The notes beneath the pieces were generated by a model. It was given only the letters and a program-made list of their open reading frames with translations. It did no database searches and had not been told where the DNA came from. The translations under genes were made by a program, and so were the position numbers. This document shows, piece by piece, positions 8,120 to 16,463 of a DNA stretch of 64,000 nucleotides (positions are counted from its first letter, which is position 1; each line of letters begins with the position of its first letter). The stretch is from CAWBUW01 sp963792075 (GTDB lineage Bacteria > Chloroflexota > Anaerolineae > Anaerolineales > UBA4823). The DNA is taken from contig CAWBUW010000012.1 in NCBI GenBank assembly GCA_963792075.1, forward strand, positions 2,170,001 to 2,234,000. The letters are read 5' to 3'.

Positions 8120-9016
8120 CTAGTCTTGGCTGCGCAGGTAGATCATCCAATAGATTGCGGCGACCAGAACGGCGCCACCGATGATGTTGCCGATCGTGAC
8201 CGGGATTAGATTGTTGACGAAGAAATTGGTCCAGGTCAGTTTGTCCAGGTTTAGCTTGGAGGCTTCAACAATTTTCTGTGTGGTGGCGGGATCAAGGTAC
8301 TTGATGAAGAGCCCAATCGGAACGAAATACATGTTGGCGACGCTGTGCTCGAAGCCAGCCGCGACAAAGGCGGAGATGGGGAAGACGATCGCCAGGATCT
8401 TGTCGGTGGTGCTGCGTGCAGAGTAAGTCATCCAAACCGCCAGGCAGACCAGGGCGTTGCACAGGATGCCCAGGAAGATCGCGGGGAAAAATTCCAGGCT
8501 GGCTTTTGAGTTAGCAATGCTCAATGCGGTAGCTCCGATTGCATTAGCGCCGAACTTATATTGGCCGCTAAAGTAAACCAGCAGAGCGGTGCCGATGGAG
8601 CCAACAAAGTTTCCTAAGTATACAACGACCCAGTTACGCAGCAGCGCCTTCGTAGATACTTTCCTGCTGGCCCAGGCCATGACGATCAGGTTGTTACCCG
8701 TGAACAGCTCAGCGCCGCCGACCACAACGAGGATCAGGCCAACGCTGAAGACCAGGCCCATCAACAGACGCTGGACGCCATAGGGCAAAGCTGCCTTGTA
8801 GGCCAGGGTGCCATCCGCCGCGTTGATGGCCGCGCCGCCAGCGCCAGCACCGGCGGTGGTGGCGAAGATCGCGCCCAGTGCGATAAATGCACCGGCCAGG
8901 ATGGCGAGACCAAACATGGTGAGCAGAGGCAATTCTGCTTTACGCACACCAAGGTATTCCGCTCGGCGTGCCATATCTGCTGGGAGTAGAGCATCGATTT
9001 TAATTTCCGCAGTCAT
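8120..9016 (-). CDS. Formate/nitrite transporter (FNT) family channel
   Basis: 298 aa, the usual FNT length, with six predicted helices and the family hallmarks: GGAELFTGNNLIVMAWASRK (about 110-130) for the first half-repeat, the NWVVVYLGNFVGS helix, NALVCLAVWMTYSAR, and FEHSVANMYFVPIGL near 220-235 carrying the conserved His and Asn of the pore. FNT pentamers pass formate, nitrite, hydrosulfide or similar monovalent anions. In this fermentative context (ppdK and ferredoxin oxidoreductase nearby) formate or another acid is a fair guess. AGGAG precedes the ATG. It is divergent from ppdK, with a CRP/FNR-type palindrome between them. Confidence 0.92.
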   Translation of the reverse strand: MTAEIKIDALLPADMARRAEYLGVRKAELPLLTMFGLAILAGAFIALGAIFATTAGAGAGGAAINAADGTLAYKAALPYGVQRLLMGLVFSVGLILVVVGGAELFTGNNLIVMAWASRKVSTKALLRNWVVVYLGNFVGSIGTALLVYFSGQYKFGANAIGATALSIANSKASLEFFPAIFLGILCNALVCLAVWMTYSARSTTDKILAIVFPISAFVAAGFEHSVANMYFVPIGLFIKYLDPATTQKIVEASKLNLDKLTWTNFFVNNLIPVTIGNIIGGAVLVAAIYWMIYLRSQD

Positions 9017-9081
9017 AGGTTGTATTCTCCTGGTGAGTTGGAATATAGTAATAGCTTACCAAGCCTGCACATTTTCGACAA

Positions 9082-9095
9082 GTGACATAAATCAC
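9082..9095. promoter_or_regulatory. Candidate CRP/FNR-family operator
   Basis: GTGA-N6-TCAC, a perfect match to the core half-sites used by CRP/FNR-superfamily regulators, lies 66 bases upstream of the FNT start and about 175 bases upstream of ppdK. Position and symmetry suit control of either divergent gene. The regulator is not in this window. Confidence 0.5.
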
Positions 9096-9146
9096 AAATT
9101 AAACGGTAATCTGTTTCAATATAGGTTTAAATTTAAATCACCCCCA

Positions 9147-9182
9147 CATCTGCCCTTTGTCACGGTAACTCCCAATGAACCA
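9147..9182. repeat. Dispersed 33-35 bp repeat, copy 1
   Basis: CATCTGCCCT followed by CACGGTAACTCCCAATGAAC recurs at 54007-54039 with one substitution and a 2-base indel. No coding frame or palindrome explains it; it may be the end of a vanished mobile element. Confidence 0.6.
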
Positions 9183-9270
9183 TAGCGTTTTTTTCCCAAA
9201 CAGGCTTCGCTTTGTGGTAAACTATTCGATTGGTTGCTATTTTTTATTCATCACTTTGGAGGCAAAGAAA

Positions 9271-12036
9271 ATGACAGACAAGAAATGGGTTTACATGTTC
9301 GATGAGGTTGCTCTGGCCGAAGCCTATGTGGGCGGAAGCTGGGAAGGCGTACGCGGATTGTTGGGCGGGAAGGGCTCTGGCCTGGCAGATATGACCCGCG
9401 CCGGGGTGCCAGTTCCTCCTGGTTTTACGATTACGACAGAAGGTTGTAATGAATTTCGTAAGACGGGTGAATTCCCAACCGGTTTATGGGATCAAGCCCT
9501 GGCCGCGCTTAAAGTGACGGAAGCCAAGACTGGTAAGAAATTTGGTGACGCGCATAATCCCTTGCTCGTTTCCTGCCGCTCAGGCGCCAAGTTCTCGATG
9601 CCTGGTATGATGAATACCATCCTGAACATTGGCTTGAACGACCAGGTCTTAGAGGGCATGGTCAAACTGACAGATAACCCGCGTTTTGTGTGGGATCTGT
9701 ACCGCCGCTTGATCGAAATGTTCGGCACCACCGTGTTCAACCTGGATGACGAGGTTTTTGAGCATCCGATGGCTGAATACAAAGCCAAAAAGGGGTATAA
9801 GCTGGATATCGAAATGACTGCCGAGGACTGGAAAGCCCTGGTGCAGACATTTAAGCATGTTTTCAAGAAACATGTTGGCATGGATTTTCCGCAAGATGTT
9901 TACAAACAGCTTGAACTGGCGACGAAGGCCGTTTTCAAATCATGGAACGGCAAGCGCGCGGTGGATTACCGCCATGCAACCAATATTTCCGATGACCTTG
10001 GAACGGCGGTCAACATCGTGACGATGGTCTTTGGGAATATGGGGAACAACTCGGGCACGGGTGTTGCCTTTACCCGCAATCCGTCTTCTGGCGAGCGCAA
10101 GATGATGGGCGATTATCTGCTCAACGCTCAAGGCGAAGATGTTGTCGCCGGCATCCGCAATACTGACTCGGTCGAAAAAATGAGCCAGACCATGCCCGAA
10201 GTTTACAAACAGTTCATGGATATCACGGCTAAACTTGAAAAGCACTATCGTGATATGCAAGATGTGGAATTCACGATCGAACGCGGCCGGTTGTGGATGC
10301 TGCAGACCCGCAATGGCAAGCGCACCGCCAAAGCCGCCATCAAGATTGCGGTGGATATGGCCAACGAAGGCCTGATCAGTAAGGAAGAGGCTGTCCTGCG
10401 CGTTTCCTCGTCAGATGTGGATACCCTGCTCCATCCGCAGTTCGATGATAAAGCCATGAAAACTGCCGAAAAAACCGGTACTTTTGTGGCCAAGGGCGTG
10501 AATGCCTCTCCGGGTGCGGCCGTTGGCCAGGCTTACTTTGATGCCGATCTGGCTGAAAAGATGGCGAAAGAGGAAAAACAAAAAGTCGTCATGGTGCGCC
10601 CATTCACCAAGCCGGATGATGTACACGGCATGATCGCCTCCCAGGGTGTGTTAACCAGCGAAGGCGGGGCCACCTCCCATGCGGCAGTCGTTGCCCGCCA
10701 GTTTGGTATCCCCTGTGTTGTTGGGGCTTCGGCGATCAAGATCGACCTTGAGAAACGCCAGATGGTCGTGGGCGAGATGGTGATCAAAGAAGGCGAGTGG
10801 ATTTCTGTGGATGGTACGACCGGCAAAGTATTTGTTGGCAAGATCCCAACGGTTGAGACCAAGATCGAAGAGCAGACAGACCTTCTGACTCTGTTGAGCT
10901 GGGCCGATGAAATTAGCGCCCGGCCGGCAATCCGCACTTTGCCCACCGGCCAAAAGAGCCGCGGCCTGCAAGTTTGGGCGAATGCCGATTACCCCAAGGA
11001 TGCCCGCCGGGCTCGCTCGTATGGCGCCGTTGGGATTGGCCTGTGCCGCACGGAGCATATGTTCTTTGAGCCTGAGCGTCTGCCCATCGTGCAGCGCATG
11101 ATCCTGGCCGGCCCCGGCGCAGAGCGCAAGGCGGCCATTGATGAGCTGCTGCCTTACCAGCGTGCTGATTTCGCGGGTCTATTCAATGCCATGGATGGCT
11201 GCCCGGTCATCATCCGCCTGATCGACCCGCCGCTGCATGAGTTTATGCCCGATGAAGAGCTGCTTTTCGAAGAAGTGATCACCTTGCGCGTCAAGGGTGA
11301 GACGAAAGGCCTGGCAGAGAAGGAAAAATTGTTGGCCGCCATTCGCGGGATGCATGAATCAAACCCGATGATGGGCCTGCGTGGTGTACGCCTGAGCATT
11401 TACATGCCCGATATTGTTGAGATGCAGGTGCGTGCAATCTTCGAGGCGGCAGCCGACGAAACGCTCAAGGGTATCGTAGTGAAGCCCGAGGTCATGATCC
11501 CCCTGACCGGCACAGTGAAGGAGCTGGAATGGATCCAGCCTCGCCTGGTGCGCATCGCTAAGGCAGTGATGGAAGAAAAGAAAGTCTCCTTCCACTATAA
11601 GTTCGGCACGATGATCGAGATCCCGCGTGCAGCCGTCACCGCAGGCGAGATCGCCGGGCTGGCGGAGTTCTTCTCCTTTGGCACCAACGACCTGACCCAA
11701 ATGACCTTCGGCTACAGCCGGGATGATGCGGAACGCAACTTCCTGGTTACTTACGTAGCGGAAGGCATCCTGCCGAAGAATCCATTCCAAACCCTGGACC
11801 GGGAAGGCGTAGGCAAGCTGATGCAAATGGCTGTCAATGATGGCCGCAAAGCGCGCCCCGATCTGGAAGTCGGAATCTGCGGTGAACATGGCGGCGACCC
11901 CGAGTTCATCGAGTTCTGTCACATAGTGGGTAACAACTATGTGAGCTGCTCGCCCTTCCGTGTTCCTATCGCTCGCCTGGCTGCTGCGCACAGCGCTCTT
12001 AAGTACGCTGGCACGAAGATTGCTGAAGAAAAATAA
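9271..12036 (+). CDS. ppdK: Pyruvate, phosphate dikinase
   Basis: 921 aa from the ATG at 9271, which has GGAGG at 9258-9262; a longer frame from 9175 lacks such a site. The enzyme interconverts pyruvate + ATP + phosphate with PEP + AMP + PPi in the cytoplasm. The N-terminal ATP-grasp domain has SCRSGAKFSMPGMMNTILN; the swivelling phosphohistidine domain has GGATSHAAVVARQFG with catalytic His470; the C-terminal TIM barrel ends with GICGEHGGDPEF, including catalytic Cys870. Length and domain order are full and normal. In fermenters it links PEP and pyruvate and saves ATP equivalents in glycolysis. It is divergent from the FNT channel gene and followed by a strong hairpin. Confidence 0.97.
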   Translation: MTDKKWVYMFDEVALAEAYVGGSWEGVRGLLGGKGSGLADMTRAGVPVPPGFTITTEGCNEFRKTGEFPTGLWDQALAALKVTEAKTGKKFGDAHNPLLVSCRSGAKFSMPGMMNTILNIGLNDQVLEGMVKLTDNPRFVWDLYRRLIEMFGTTVFNLDDEVFEHPMAEYKAKKGYKLDIEMTAEDWKALVQTFKHVFKKHVGMDFPQDVYKQLELATKAVFKSWNGKRAVDYRHATNISDDLGTAVNIVTMVFGNMGNNSGTGVAFTRNPSSGERKMMGDYLLNAQGEDVVAGIRNTDSVEKMSQTMPEVYKQFMDITAKLEKHYRDMQDVEFTIERGRLWMLQTRNGKRTAKAAIKIAVDMANEGLISKEEAVLRVSSSDVDTLLHPQFDDKAMKTAEKTGTFVAKGVNASPGAAVGQAYFDADLAEKMAKEEKQKVVMVRPFTKPDDVHGMIASQGVLTSEGGATSHAAVVARQFGIPCVVGASAIKIDLEKRQMVVGEMVIKEGEWISVDGTTGKVFVGKIPTVETKIEEQTDLLTLLSWADEISARPAIRTLPTGQKSRGLQVWANADYPKDARRARSYGAVGIGLCRTEHMFFEPERLPIVQRMILAGPGAERKAAIDELLPYQRADFAGLFNAMDGCPVIIRLIDPPLHEFMPDEELLFEEVITLRVKGETKGLAEKEKLLAAIRGMHESNPMMGLRGVRLSIYMPDIVEMQVRAIFEAAADETLKGIVVKPEVMIPLTGTVKELEWIQPRLVRIAKAVMEEKKVSFHYKFGTMIEIPRAAVTAGEIAGLAEFFSFGTNDLTQMTFGYSRDDAERNFLVTYVAEGILPKNPFQTLDREGVGKLMQMAVNDGRKARPDLEVGICGEHGGDPEFIEFCHIVGNNYVSCSPFRVPIARLAAAHSALKYAGTKIAEEK

Positions 12037-12054
12037 GGGCTCTCTGGGAAGTTC

Positions 12055-12097
12055 TGTGGGGGTGTTTTGCGGGCAAAGCCCGCAAAACACCCCCACA
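12055..12097. terminator. Perfect 20-bp hairpin between convergent genes
   Basis: Arms from TGTGGGGGTG to TTGCGGGC pair perfectly around an AAA loop (12075-12077). It sits between the ends of ppdK (plus) and the oxidoreductase gamma gene (minus), so it could stop both transcripts. It has the same architecture as the other long hairpins of the window. Confidence 0.75.
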
Positions 12098-12113
12098 CTA
12101 TTTCCGAAGATGA

Positions 12114-12683
12114 TCAGGCAGCCGCGCCCCCTTCTACGACCAGCTCGCCCCGAGCAAAGGCTGCCCCTGCGCGCAGCGCCTGGATATTAGCCGGAAGCAT
12201 ACGGCGGTGGCGCTCTGGCAGGTGAGTGTCGAGCGCCTGCTCGATAGCCTCCAATGGCAAAATGGCCTGTTTTTGCAGCAGAGCGCCGAGCATGACGATA
12301 TTGGTCAGCCGGCGGTTGCCAATCAATTCGGCAATCTCCTGGGCGGGGATCATCACTGCATCCACGTCCGTGCGCTGCACATTGCGGTTGACCAGCGAGG
12401 CGTTGACGATGATCACACCTCCAGCCGCAACTTGTGTTTCATATTTATCCAGGGACGGCAGGTTCATAATTACAGCAGCCTGTGGGTTGCGTACAAGGGG
12501 AGAACCAATTTCCTCGTCTGCAATGATCACGGTGCAGTTTGCCGTGCCGCCGCGCATTTCAGGGCCGTAGGATGGCATCCAGGTGACTTCTTTGCCCGAG
12601 TCCATGCCCGCAAAAGCAAGGATTTGCCCGGAAAACAAGACACCCTGACCGCCGAAACCGGCGAAGATGATTTCTGATTGCAT
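12114..12683 (-). CDS. vorC: 2-oxoacid:ferredoxin oxidoreductase, gamma subunit
   Basis: 189 aa. The start EIIFAGFGGQGVLFSGQIL and the following MPSYGPEMRGGTANC are diagnostic of the gamma subunit of the pyruvate/2-oxoacid ferredoxin oxidoreductase family. The Ala/Gly-rich tail is not conserved. It completes the four-subunit enzyme with the three genes upstream: 12 bases separate it from the beta stop and AAGGAGCG precedes its ATG. The 2-oxovalerate (VOR) rather than pyruvate assignment follows the alpha subunit; a 2-oxoglutarate enzyme cannot be excluded. Confidence 0.85.
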   Translation of the reverse strand: MQSEIIFAGFGGQGVLFSGQILAFAGMDSGKEVTWMPSYGPEMRGGTANCTVIIADEEIGSPLVRNPQAAVIMNLPSLDKYETQVAAGGVIIVNASLVNRNVQRTDVDAVMIPAQEIAELIGNRRLTNIVMLGALLQKQAILPLEAIEQALDTHLPERHRRMLPANIQALRAGAAFARGELVVEGGAAA

Positions 12684-12695
12684 GGCTTTCGCTCC

Positions 12696-13472
12696 TTAGA
12701 TTTTCAGGTTGGCCAACTCGGGGGCGACTTTGAAGTCTTCGAGCGGGTAGACCGGGATCATGTGCTCTTCGAGCCAGTTGAGCGACTCGGTTGGGGTGTA
12801 ACCCCAATTCGTCGGGCAAGTGGAAAGCAGTTCAACCAGGCTGAAACCCATACCGCGCCGCTGGGTTTCAAAAGCAATCCGGATGGCTTTTTTGGCCAGG
12901 CGGATGTTCTTGGGATCATGCAGGCTGCGGCGGACCACGTAGCCTGCGCCTTCCATCTTGGCCAGGATTTCAGCCATGTGAAGCGGAAAACCGTGTTGTT
13001 CCACGTCGCGTCCATTCGGAGAGGAGGTTGTCTTCTGGCCTGGCAGAGAGGTCGGCGCCATTTGGCCGCCAGTCATCCCGTAAATGGCGTTATTGAGAAA
13101 GAAAACGCTGATGTTTTCTCCCCGGCCAGCCGCATGCATAATTTCTGCCATGCCGATCGATGCCAGATCGCCGTCTCCCTGGTAGGTGAATACCATGCGT
13201 TCCGGGAGCACGCGTTTGATGCCGGTAGCCATAGCTGGAGCGCGCCCGTGGGCGGCCTCGACAAAATCACAGTTAAAATAATTGTAAGCAAAGACTGAGC
13301 AGCCAACCGGCGCCACACCAATGGTCACTTCTCGGATCCCCATCTCGTCCATGACTTCGGCGATCAAGCGGTGCGCCACGCCATGGGTGCAGCCCGGGCA
13401 GTAGTGCATGGGGGTATCGGTCAGCGAGGTTGGGCGAGTATAAACAGTTTGTGTTTGAACGGGAGCTTGCAT
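12696..13472 (-). CDS. vorA: 2-oxoacid:ferredoxin oxidoreductase, beta (TPP-binding) subunit
   Basis: 258 aa. HYCPGCTHGVAHRL (about 23-36) carries the CxxC at the start of the TPP domain, and TYQGDGDLASIGMAEI supplies the GDGD Mg-TPP motif, followed by NNAIYGMTGGQMAPTS. With the alpha subunit it decarboxylates a 2-oxoacid to an acyl-CoA and reduces ferredoxin. Only the CPGC cysteines are obvious, so the extra cluster ligands seen in some beta subunits were not located. CAGGAG precedes the ATG; the gene is 18 bases after alpha. Confidence 0.88.
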   Translation of the reverse strand: MQAPVQTQTVYTRPTSLTDTPMHYCPGCTHGVAHRLIAEVMDEMGIREVTIGVAPVGCSVFAYNYFNCDFVEAAHGRAPAMATGIKRVLPERMVFTYQGDGDLASIGMAEIMHAAGRGENISVFFLNNAIYGMTGGQMAPTSLPGQKTTSSPNGRDVEQHGFPLHMAEILAKMEGAGYVVRRSLHDPKNIRLAKKAIRIAFETQRRGMGFSLVELLSTCPTNWGYTPTESLNWLEEHMIPVYPLEDFKVAPELANLKI

Positions 13473-13490
13473 TTAATATCTCCTGAAGGC

Positions 13491-14606
13491 CTAATTTTGG
13501 GAAAGCTTCACGCGCTGACGCCAGCGCAGGCGACCGTCTCCATCTGCAGACAGGGACTCGTGCGCCATGCGGCGGATCTCCCCTAAGATTTCATCCGGGA
13601 AGGGTACCGTACCCCCCAGCCGGCCATAGAACTCGACCGGGAGGCGGCCTTTAGATGCCATGCGGACATCATCCAACATCTGGCCTGTGTTCATTTCCAC
13701 TACAAGCAAGGATTGGGCGTTTTTCGCCACCTCTTCTACCTGTTTGAAGGGGAAGGGGTTGAGCGAGATTGGACGCAGCAAGCCAACTTTGATTCCTTCT
13801 GCGCGAGCGGTACGCACAGCGGACAGGGCAATACGCCCGGCGGTGCCGAACCCTATGATCACAATCTCGGCATCATCCAGGTAGTATTCTTTATAACGTA
13901 CCTCGTTGTCCTGAATCTCAAACCAGCGATCGAGCAGGCGGTGGTTGGCAACTTCTTCATCGTCCGGATTGATGTAAATAGAAGAGAGGATGCGTGGCTT
14001 TCGACCCACAGCTCCAGTGACTGCCCAGTCAGGACGTTCTTTGCGTACGGGGCGCATTTCGGGTAGTTCGGCAGGTTCCATCATTTGACCGATGGAGCCG
14101 TCTGCCAGGACAATCGTGATACACCGGTATTTCTCAGCCAGGTCAAACGAGAGCACGGTCAGATCGATCGCTTCTTGGACGCTGGCAGGCGCCAACACGA
14201 TGGGGTGGTAATCTCCATGACCGCCGCCATGCACAATCTGGTTATAGTCGGCCTGGGATGGGGCGATGTTGCCCAGTCCAGGACCGCCACGCATGACATC
14301 AACCAATACGGCGGGAATCTCAGTGCCTGCAATATAAGAGAGCCCTTCCATCATCAAGCTTACACCTGGGCTGGAGGAAGAGGACATCACACGGGTGCCT
14401 GTACAGGCTGCTCCATAAACCATGTTCACCGCGGCGACTTCACTCTCAGCCTGTAAGAAGGCGCGGCCCAGTTCCGGCATACGCTTGGACATCCATTCCA
14501 GGACCTCTGTCTGGGGGGTGATAGGATAGCCGAAGTATGCTTCCACCCCGGCGCGCACGGCGGCTTCCGCCATGGCAAAGTTGCCTTCCAATAATTCACG
14601 TGCCAT
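13491..14606 (-). CDS. vorB: 2-oxoacid:ferredoxin oxidoreductase, alpha subunit (VorB-like)
   Basis: 371 aa. The N-terminal pyrimidine-binding domain shows GVEAYFGYPITPQTEVLEWM and the AESEVAAVNMVYGA motif with the catalytic-region Glu. VMSSSSSPGVSLMMEGLSYI and MRGGPGLGNIAPSQADYNQ are closest in my memory to VorB of 3-methyl-2-oxobutanoate:ferredoxin oxidoreductases. The C-terminal third has the transketolase-like domain II. Substrates would be branched-chain 2-oxoacids from Val, Leu and Ile, giving acyl-CoA and reduced ferredoxin. GTAGGAGG precedes the ATG. Order delta-alpha-beta-gamma is typical of VOR/KOR operons. Confidence 0.88.
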   Translation of the reverse strand: MARELLEGNFAMAEAAVRAGVEAYFGYPITPQTEVLEWMSKRMPELGRAFLQAESEVAAVNMVYGAACTGTRVMSSSSSPGVSLMMEGLSYIAGTEIPAVLVDVMRGGPGLGNIAPSQADYNQIVHGGGHGDYHPIVLAPASVQEAIDLTVLSFDLAEKYRCITIVLADGSIGQMMEPAELPEMRPVRKERPDWAVTGAVGRKPRILSSIYINPDDEEVANHRLLDRWFEIQDNEVRYKEYYLDDAEIVIIGFGTAGRIALSAVRTARAEGIKVGLLRPISLNPFPFKQVEEVAKNAQSLLVVEMNTGQMLDDVRMASKGRLPVEFYGRLGGTVPFPDEILGEIRRMAHESLSADGDGRLRWRQRVKLSQN

Positions 14607-14616
14607 TCAATACCTC

Positions 14617-14868
14617 CTACGAAGTGGCTGCCGCGCGTACGACCCGTACGGGCGCTTCTCGATAAACCGTTAGCGCCGCTTCCGGGCACATTACGGCACA
14701 AATGCCGCAACCGGTGCAGCCTTCACCGCTCAGGGCTACTGGGTGGTATCCTTTGGGCGTAAGTTCTTCCATATCAATGCTCAACACATGCTGCGGGCAT
14801 TCACTGATGCACAGTTCACACCCTTTACAGAACAACTCGTTGACCTCGATCCAACCCTTGATGGGCAT
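14617..14868 (-). CDS. vorD: 2-oxoacid:ferredoxin oxidoreductase, delta (2[4Fe-4S] ferredoxin) subunit
   Basis: 83 aa from the ATG at 14868-14866, chosen because AAGGAGG lies 7 bases upstream; a TTG two codons earlier sits on the ribosome site. Two full cluster motifs are visible, CKGCELCISECP (about 16-27) and CTGCGICAVMCP (about 54-65), for two [4Fe-4S] clusters that carry electrons from TPP to external ferredoxin. It is the first gene of the four-gene operon. Confidence 0.92.
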   Translation of the reverse strand: MPIKGWIEVNELFCKGCELCISECPQHVLSIDMEELTPKGYHPVALSGEGCTGCGICAVMCPEAALTVYREAPVRVVRAAATS

Positions 14869-14995
14869 GAGCAATCCTCCTTGGTGGGATAGAAATTGGA
14901 TAGATACACCCTTGATTATCTTGTACTTGAAACCTTTCGGGTAGTGCTAACTGTCATATTCCATCCTGTCAAAGTGCATATTTTTCAGGAGTGGG

Positions 14996-15047
14996 GTTTG
15001 TGGTGTGTGTGCGGGCGGCGTACGCCGCCCGCACACACACCACAAAC
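14996..15047. repeat. Perfect 52-bp palindrome, family A copy 1
   Basis: 26-base arms starting GTTTGTGGTGTG meet at GCGGGCGGCGTACGCC with no unpaired base except the GTAC turn. The central 32 bases are identical to those at 19676-19707. It lies between the divergent vor operon and the rplU promoter, so it ends neither gene. It is just 12 bases upstream of the rplU -35 box. Confidence 0.85.
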
Positions 15048-15059
15048 ATCGAAAAGCGG

Positions 15060-15088
15060 TTGACAGGGAAGAAGGATCCTATTATAAT
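15060..15088 (+). promoter_or_regulatory. Consensus sigma-70-type promoter of rplU-rpmA-rpmE
   Basis: TTGACA (15060-15065), a 17-base spacer and TATAAT (15083-15088): a perfect match to housekeeping sigma consensus. Transcription would start near 15095, giving an untranslated leader of about 150 bases before rplU. Confidence 0.85.
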
Positions 15089-15101
15089 ACTGCCCGCACT
15101 G

Positions 15102-15123
15102 CCCCGGCAGCTATTTGCTGGGG
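15102..15123 (+). promoter_or_regulatory. Leader hairpin in the rplU 5'UTR
   Basis: CCCCGGCA pairs with TGCTGGGG (one G-U pair) around a 6-base loop right at the predicted transcript start. Ribosomal-protein operons are often autoregulated through leader structures, and the 150-base leader here leaves room for one. I cannot match it to a named leader family. Confidence 0.35.
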
Positions 15124-15246
15124 CTTAAATTTGTCGGGCCAGTTGGCTCATCATCCCCAACTTCCCCGGTCGCCGGCGTCTCCCAGGATTTTCCTGGAAC
15201 AAAGATGCGGGTAGACCGGTGAAGTGAAGCTTGAGGAAGGAAAATT

Positions 15247-15564
15247 ATGAAGTATGCTATCGTAGAAGATGGCGGTAAGCAGTATAAAGCCGTCATCGGA
15301 ACAACCATCGAAGTCGACCGCTTCGACGCAGAAGTGGGCGAGGAAATGGATCTGGACCATGTGCTCCTGATCGCAGATGGAGACGATGTTCAGGTGGGCA
15401 CTCCCGTAGTTGCCGGTGCAAAGGTGCTGGCGACTGTGGTTGATCATGTGAAGGGCCCGAAGATCATCGTGTTCAAGTACAAACCGAAGAAGCGCTATCG
15501 CGTGAAATCGGGTCACCGGCAGCAGTACACGCGGCTGCGCATTGATTCGATTGAGACGGAGTAG
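15247..15564 (+). CDS. rplU: 50S ribosomal protein L21
   Basis: 105 aa, standard length. MKYAIVEDGGKQYKAVIGT, then VDRFDAEVGEEMDLDHVLLI and the C-terminal KYKPKKRYRVKSGHRQQYTR are typical of bacterial L21, which binds 23S rRNA in the large subunit. GAGGAAGG lies before the ATG. It is the first gene of an operon with rpmA (9 bases downstream) and rpmE. Confidence 0.97.
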   Translation: MKYAIVEDGGKQYKAVIGTTIEVDRFDAEVGEEMDLDHVLLIADGDDVQVGTPVVAGAKVLATVVDHVKGPKIIVFKYKPKKRYRVKSGHRQQYTRLRIDSIETE

Positions 15565-15573
15565 GAGGCAGGT

Positions 15574-15849
15574 ATGGCTCACAAAAAAGGTGGCGGGTCA
15601 ACCCGCAACGGTCGCGACAGCCAGGGACAGCGCCTGGGCGTAAAGAAATACGGCGGCGAAATTGTCAAATCGGGCAATATTTTGGTCCGCCAGCACGGTA
15701 CGCACATTAAACCGGGCGAGAATGTCGGCCTCGGTAAAGACGACACCCTGTTCGCGTTGATTGATGGGGTCGTTGTCTTCGAGGTGATTCGCGATGACCG
15801 CCGGCGCGTAAGCGTCATGCCGGTGGAAGCCGCGCCCGCAGAAGCTTAA
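15574..15849 (+). CDS. rpmA: 50S ribosomal protein L27
   Basis: 91 aa. It begins MAHKKGGGSTRNGRDSQGQR, the mature-type N-terminus that reaches the peptidyl transferase centre, so no leader cleavage is needed. LGVKKYGGE and RQHGTHIKPGENVGLGKDDT follow the family. GGAGGCAGGT precedes the ATG. The C-terminus has a short Ala-rich extension. Confidence 0.97.
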   Translation: MAHKKGGGSTRNGRDSQGQRLGVKKYGGEIVKSGNILVRQHGTHIKPGENVGLGKDDTLFALIDGVVVFEVIRDDRRRVSVMPVEAAPAEA

Positions 15850-15865
15850 TGTAAGGAATACTGAA

Positions 15866-16339
15866 ATGAGGCAAGGGATTCACCCTAATTATTTTGAGGA
15901 TGCCCAGGTGATCTGCGCATGTGGAAATACCTGGACTACTGGTTCGACTCTGAAAACCATCCGCACGGATGTGTGTTCAAAATGCCACCCGTTCTTTACG
16001 GGCGAGCAGCGCATCGTAGATACTGAGGGCCAGGTAGATCGCTTCTACAAGAAGCTGCAGGCTCGCCAGCAGTTTATCGATGACAAGCAGACGCGAGATT
16101 CTGCGCGCACTTCTCCGGAACGCGCTGTGGCTGACTTGAACCTGGGAACCCGCCCAACCGATGCCCTGGCGAAAGCTGGCATCACCAAGGTCGGACAGGT
16201 ATTGGATAAGCTGAATGAGAGCGAAGCTGCTCTGTTAGCCGTGGAAGGCTTTGGCCGCAAATCACTGGCCGATCTCAAGAAACGCTTGCGCCAGCTTGGG
16301 TATGAGCTACCCGAATCGGCTGACGAGATTGTAGTGTAG
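15866..16339 (+). CDS. rpmE: Ribosomal protein L31 fused to an RNA polymerase alpha-CTD-like domain
   Basis: 157 aa, about twice the length of ordinary L31. Residues 1-70 are zinc-type L31: MRQGIHPNYFEDAQVICACG with Cys17 and Cys19, then CSKCHPFFTG with Cys37 and Cys40. After a charged linker (about 71-84), residues 85-149 read like the alpha-subunit C-terminal domain: VADLNLGTRPTDALAKAGI, then FGRKSLADLKKRL and RQLGYEL. By alignment Arg96 matches E. coli R265 and Lys132/Ser133 match K298/S299, the DNA- and UP-element-contacting residues, while N268 is Asp99. The frame is uninterrupted. It might tether L31 to nucleic acid or to RNA polymerase; the role is unknown. AAGGAA precedes the ATG. Confidence 0.9.
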   Translation: MRQGIHPNYFEDAQVICACGNTWTTGSTLKTIRTDVCSKCHPFFTGEQRIVDTEGQVDRFYKKLQARQQFIDDKQTRDSARTSPERAVADLNLGTRPTDALAKAGITKVGQVLDKLNESEAALLAVEGFGRKSLADLKKRLRQLGYELPESADEIVV

Positions 16340-16381
16340 CAGGGAGTTTCTGCTTTCAATCTTGTTTTTTGTTGTAAAATT

Positions 16382-16417
16382 GACAGGCAGACGTTGAATA
16401 CGTCTGCCTGTCTTTAT
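16382..16417 (+). terminator. Intrinsic terminator of the L21-L27-L31 operon
   Basis: GACAGGCAGACG pairs perfectly with CGTCTGCCTGTC (12 bp) around a 7-base loop, followed by TTTATT. It lies 43 bases after rpmE. Confidence 0.85.
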
Positions 16418-16463
16418 TAGAAAATTTGGCCGGGCATACGTAGCTGCCCTGGGGAGATCAAGA

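Noticed and set aside
11359..12096. 245-codon frame antisense to ppdK
   Set aside because: It is the mirror of a strongly coding frame and runs into the terminator hairpin.
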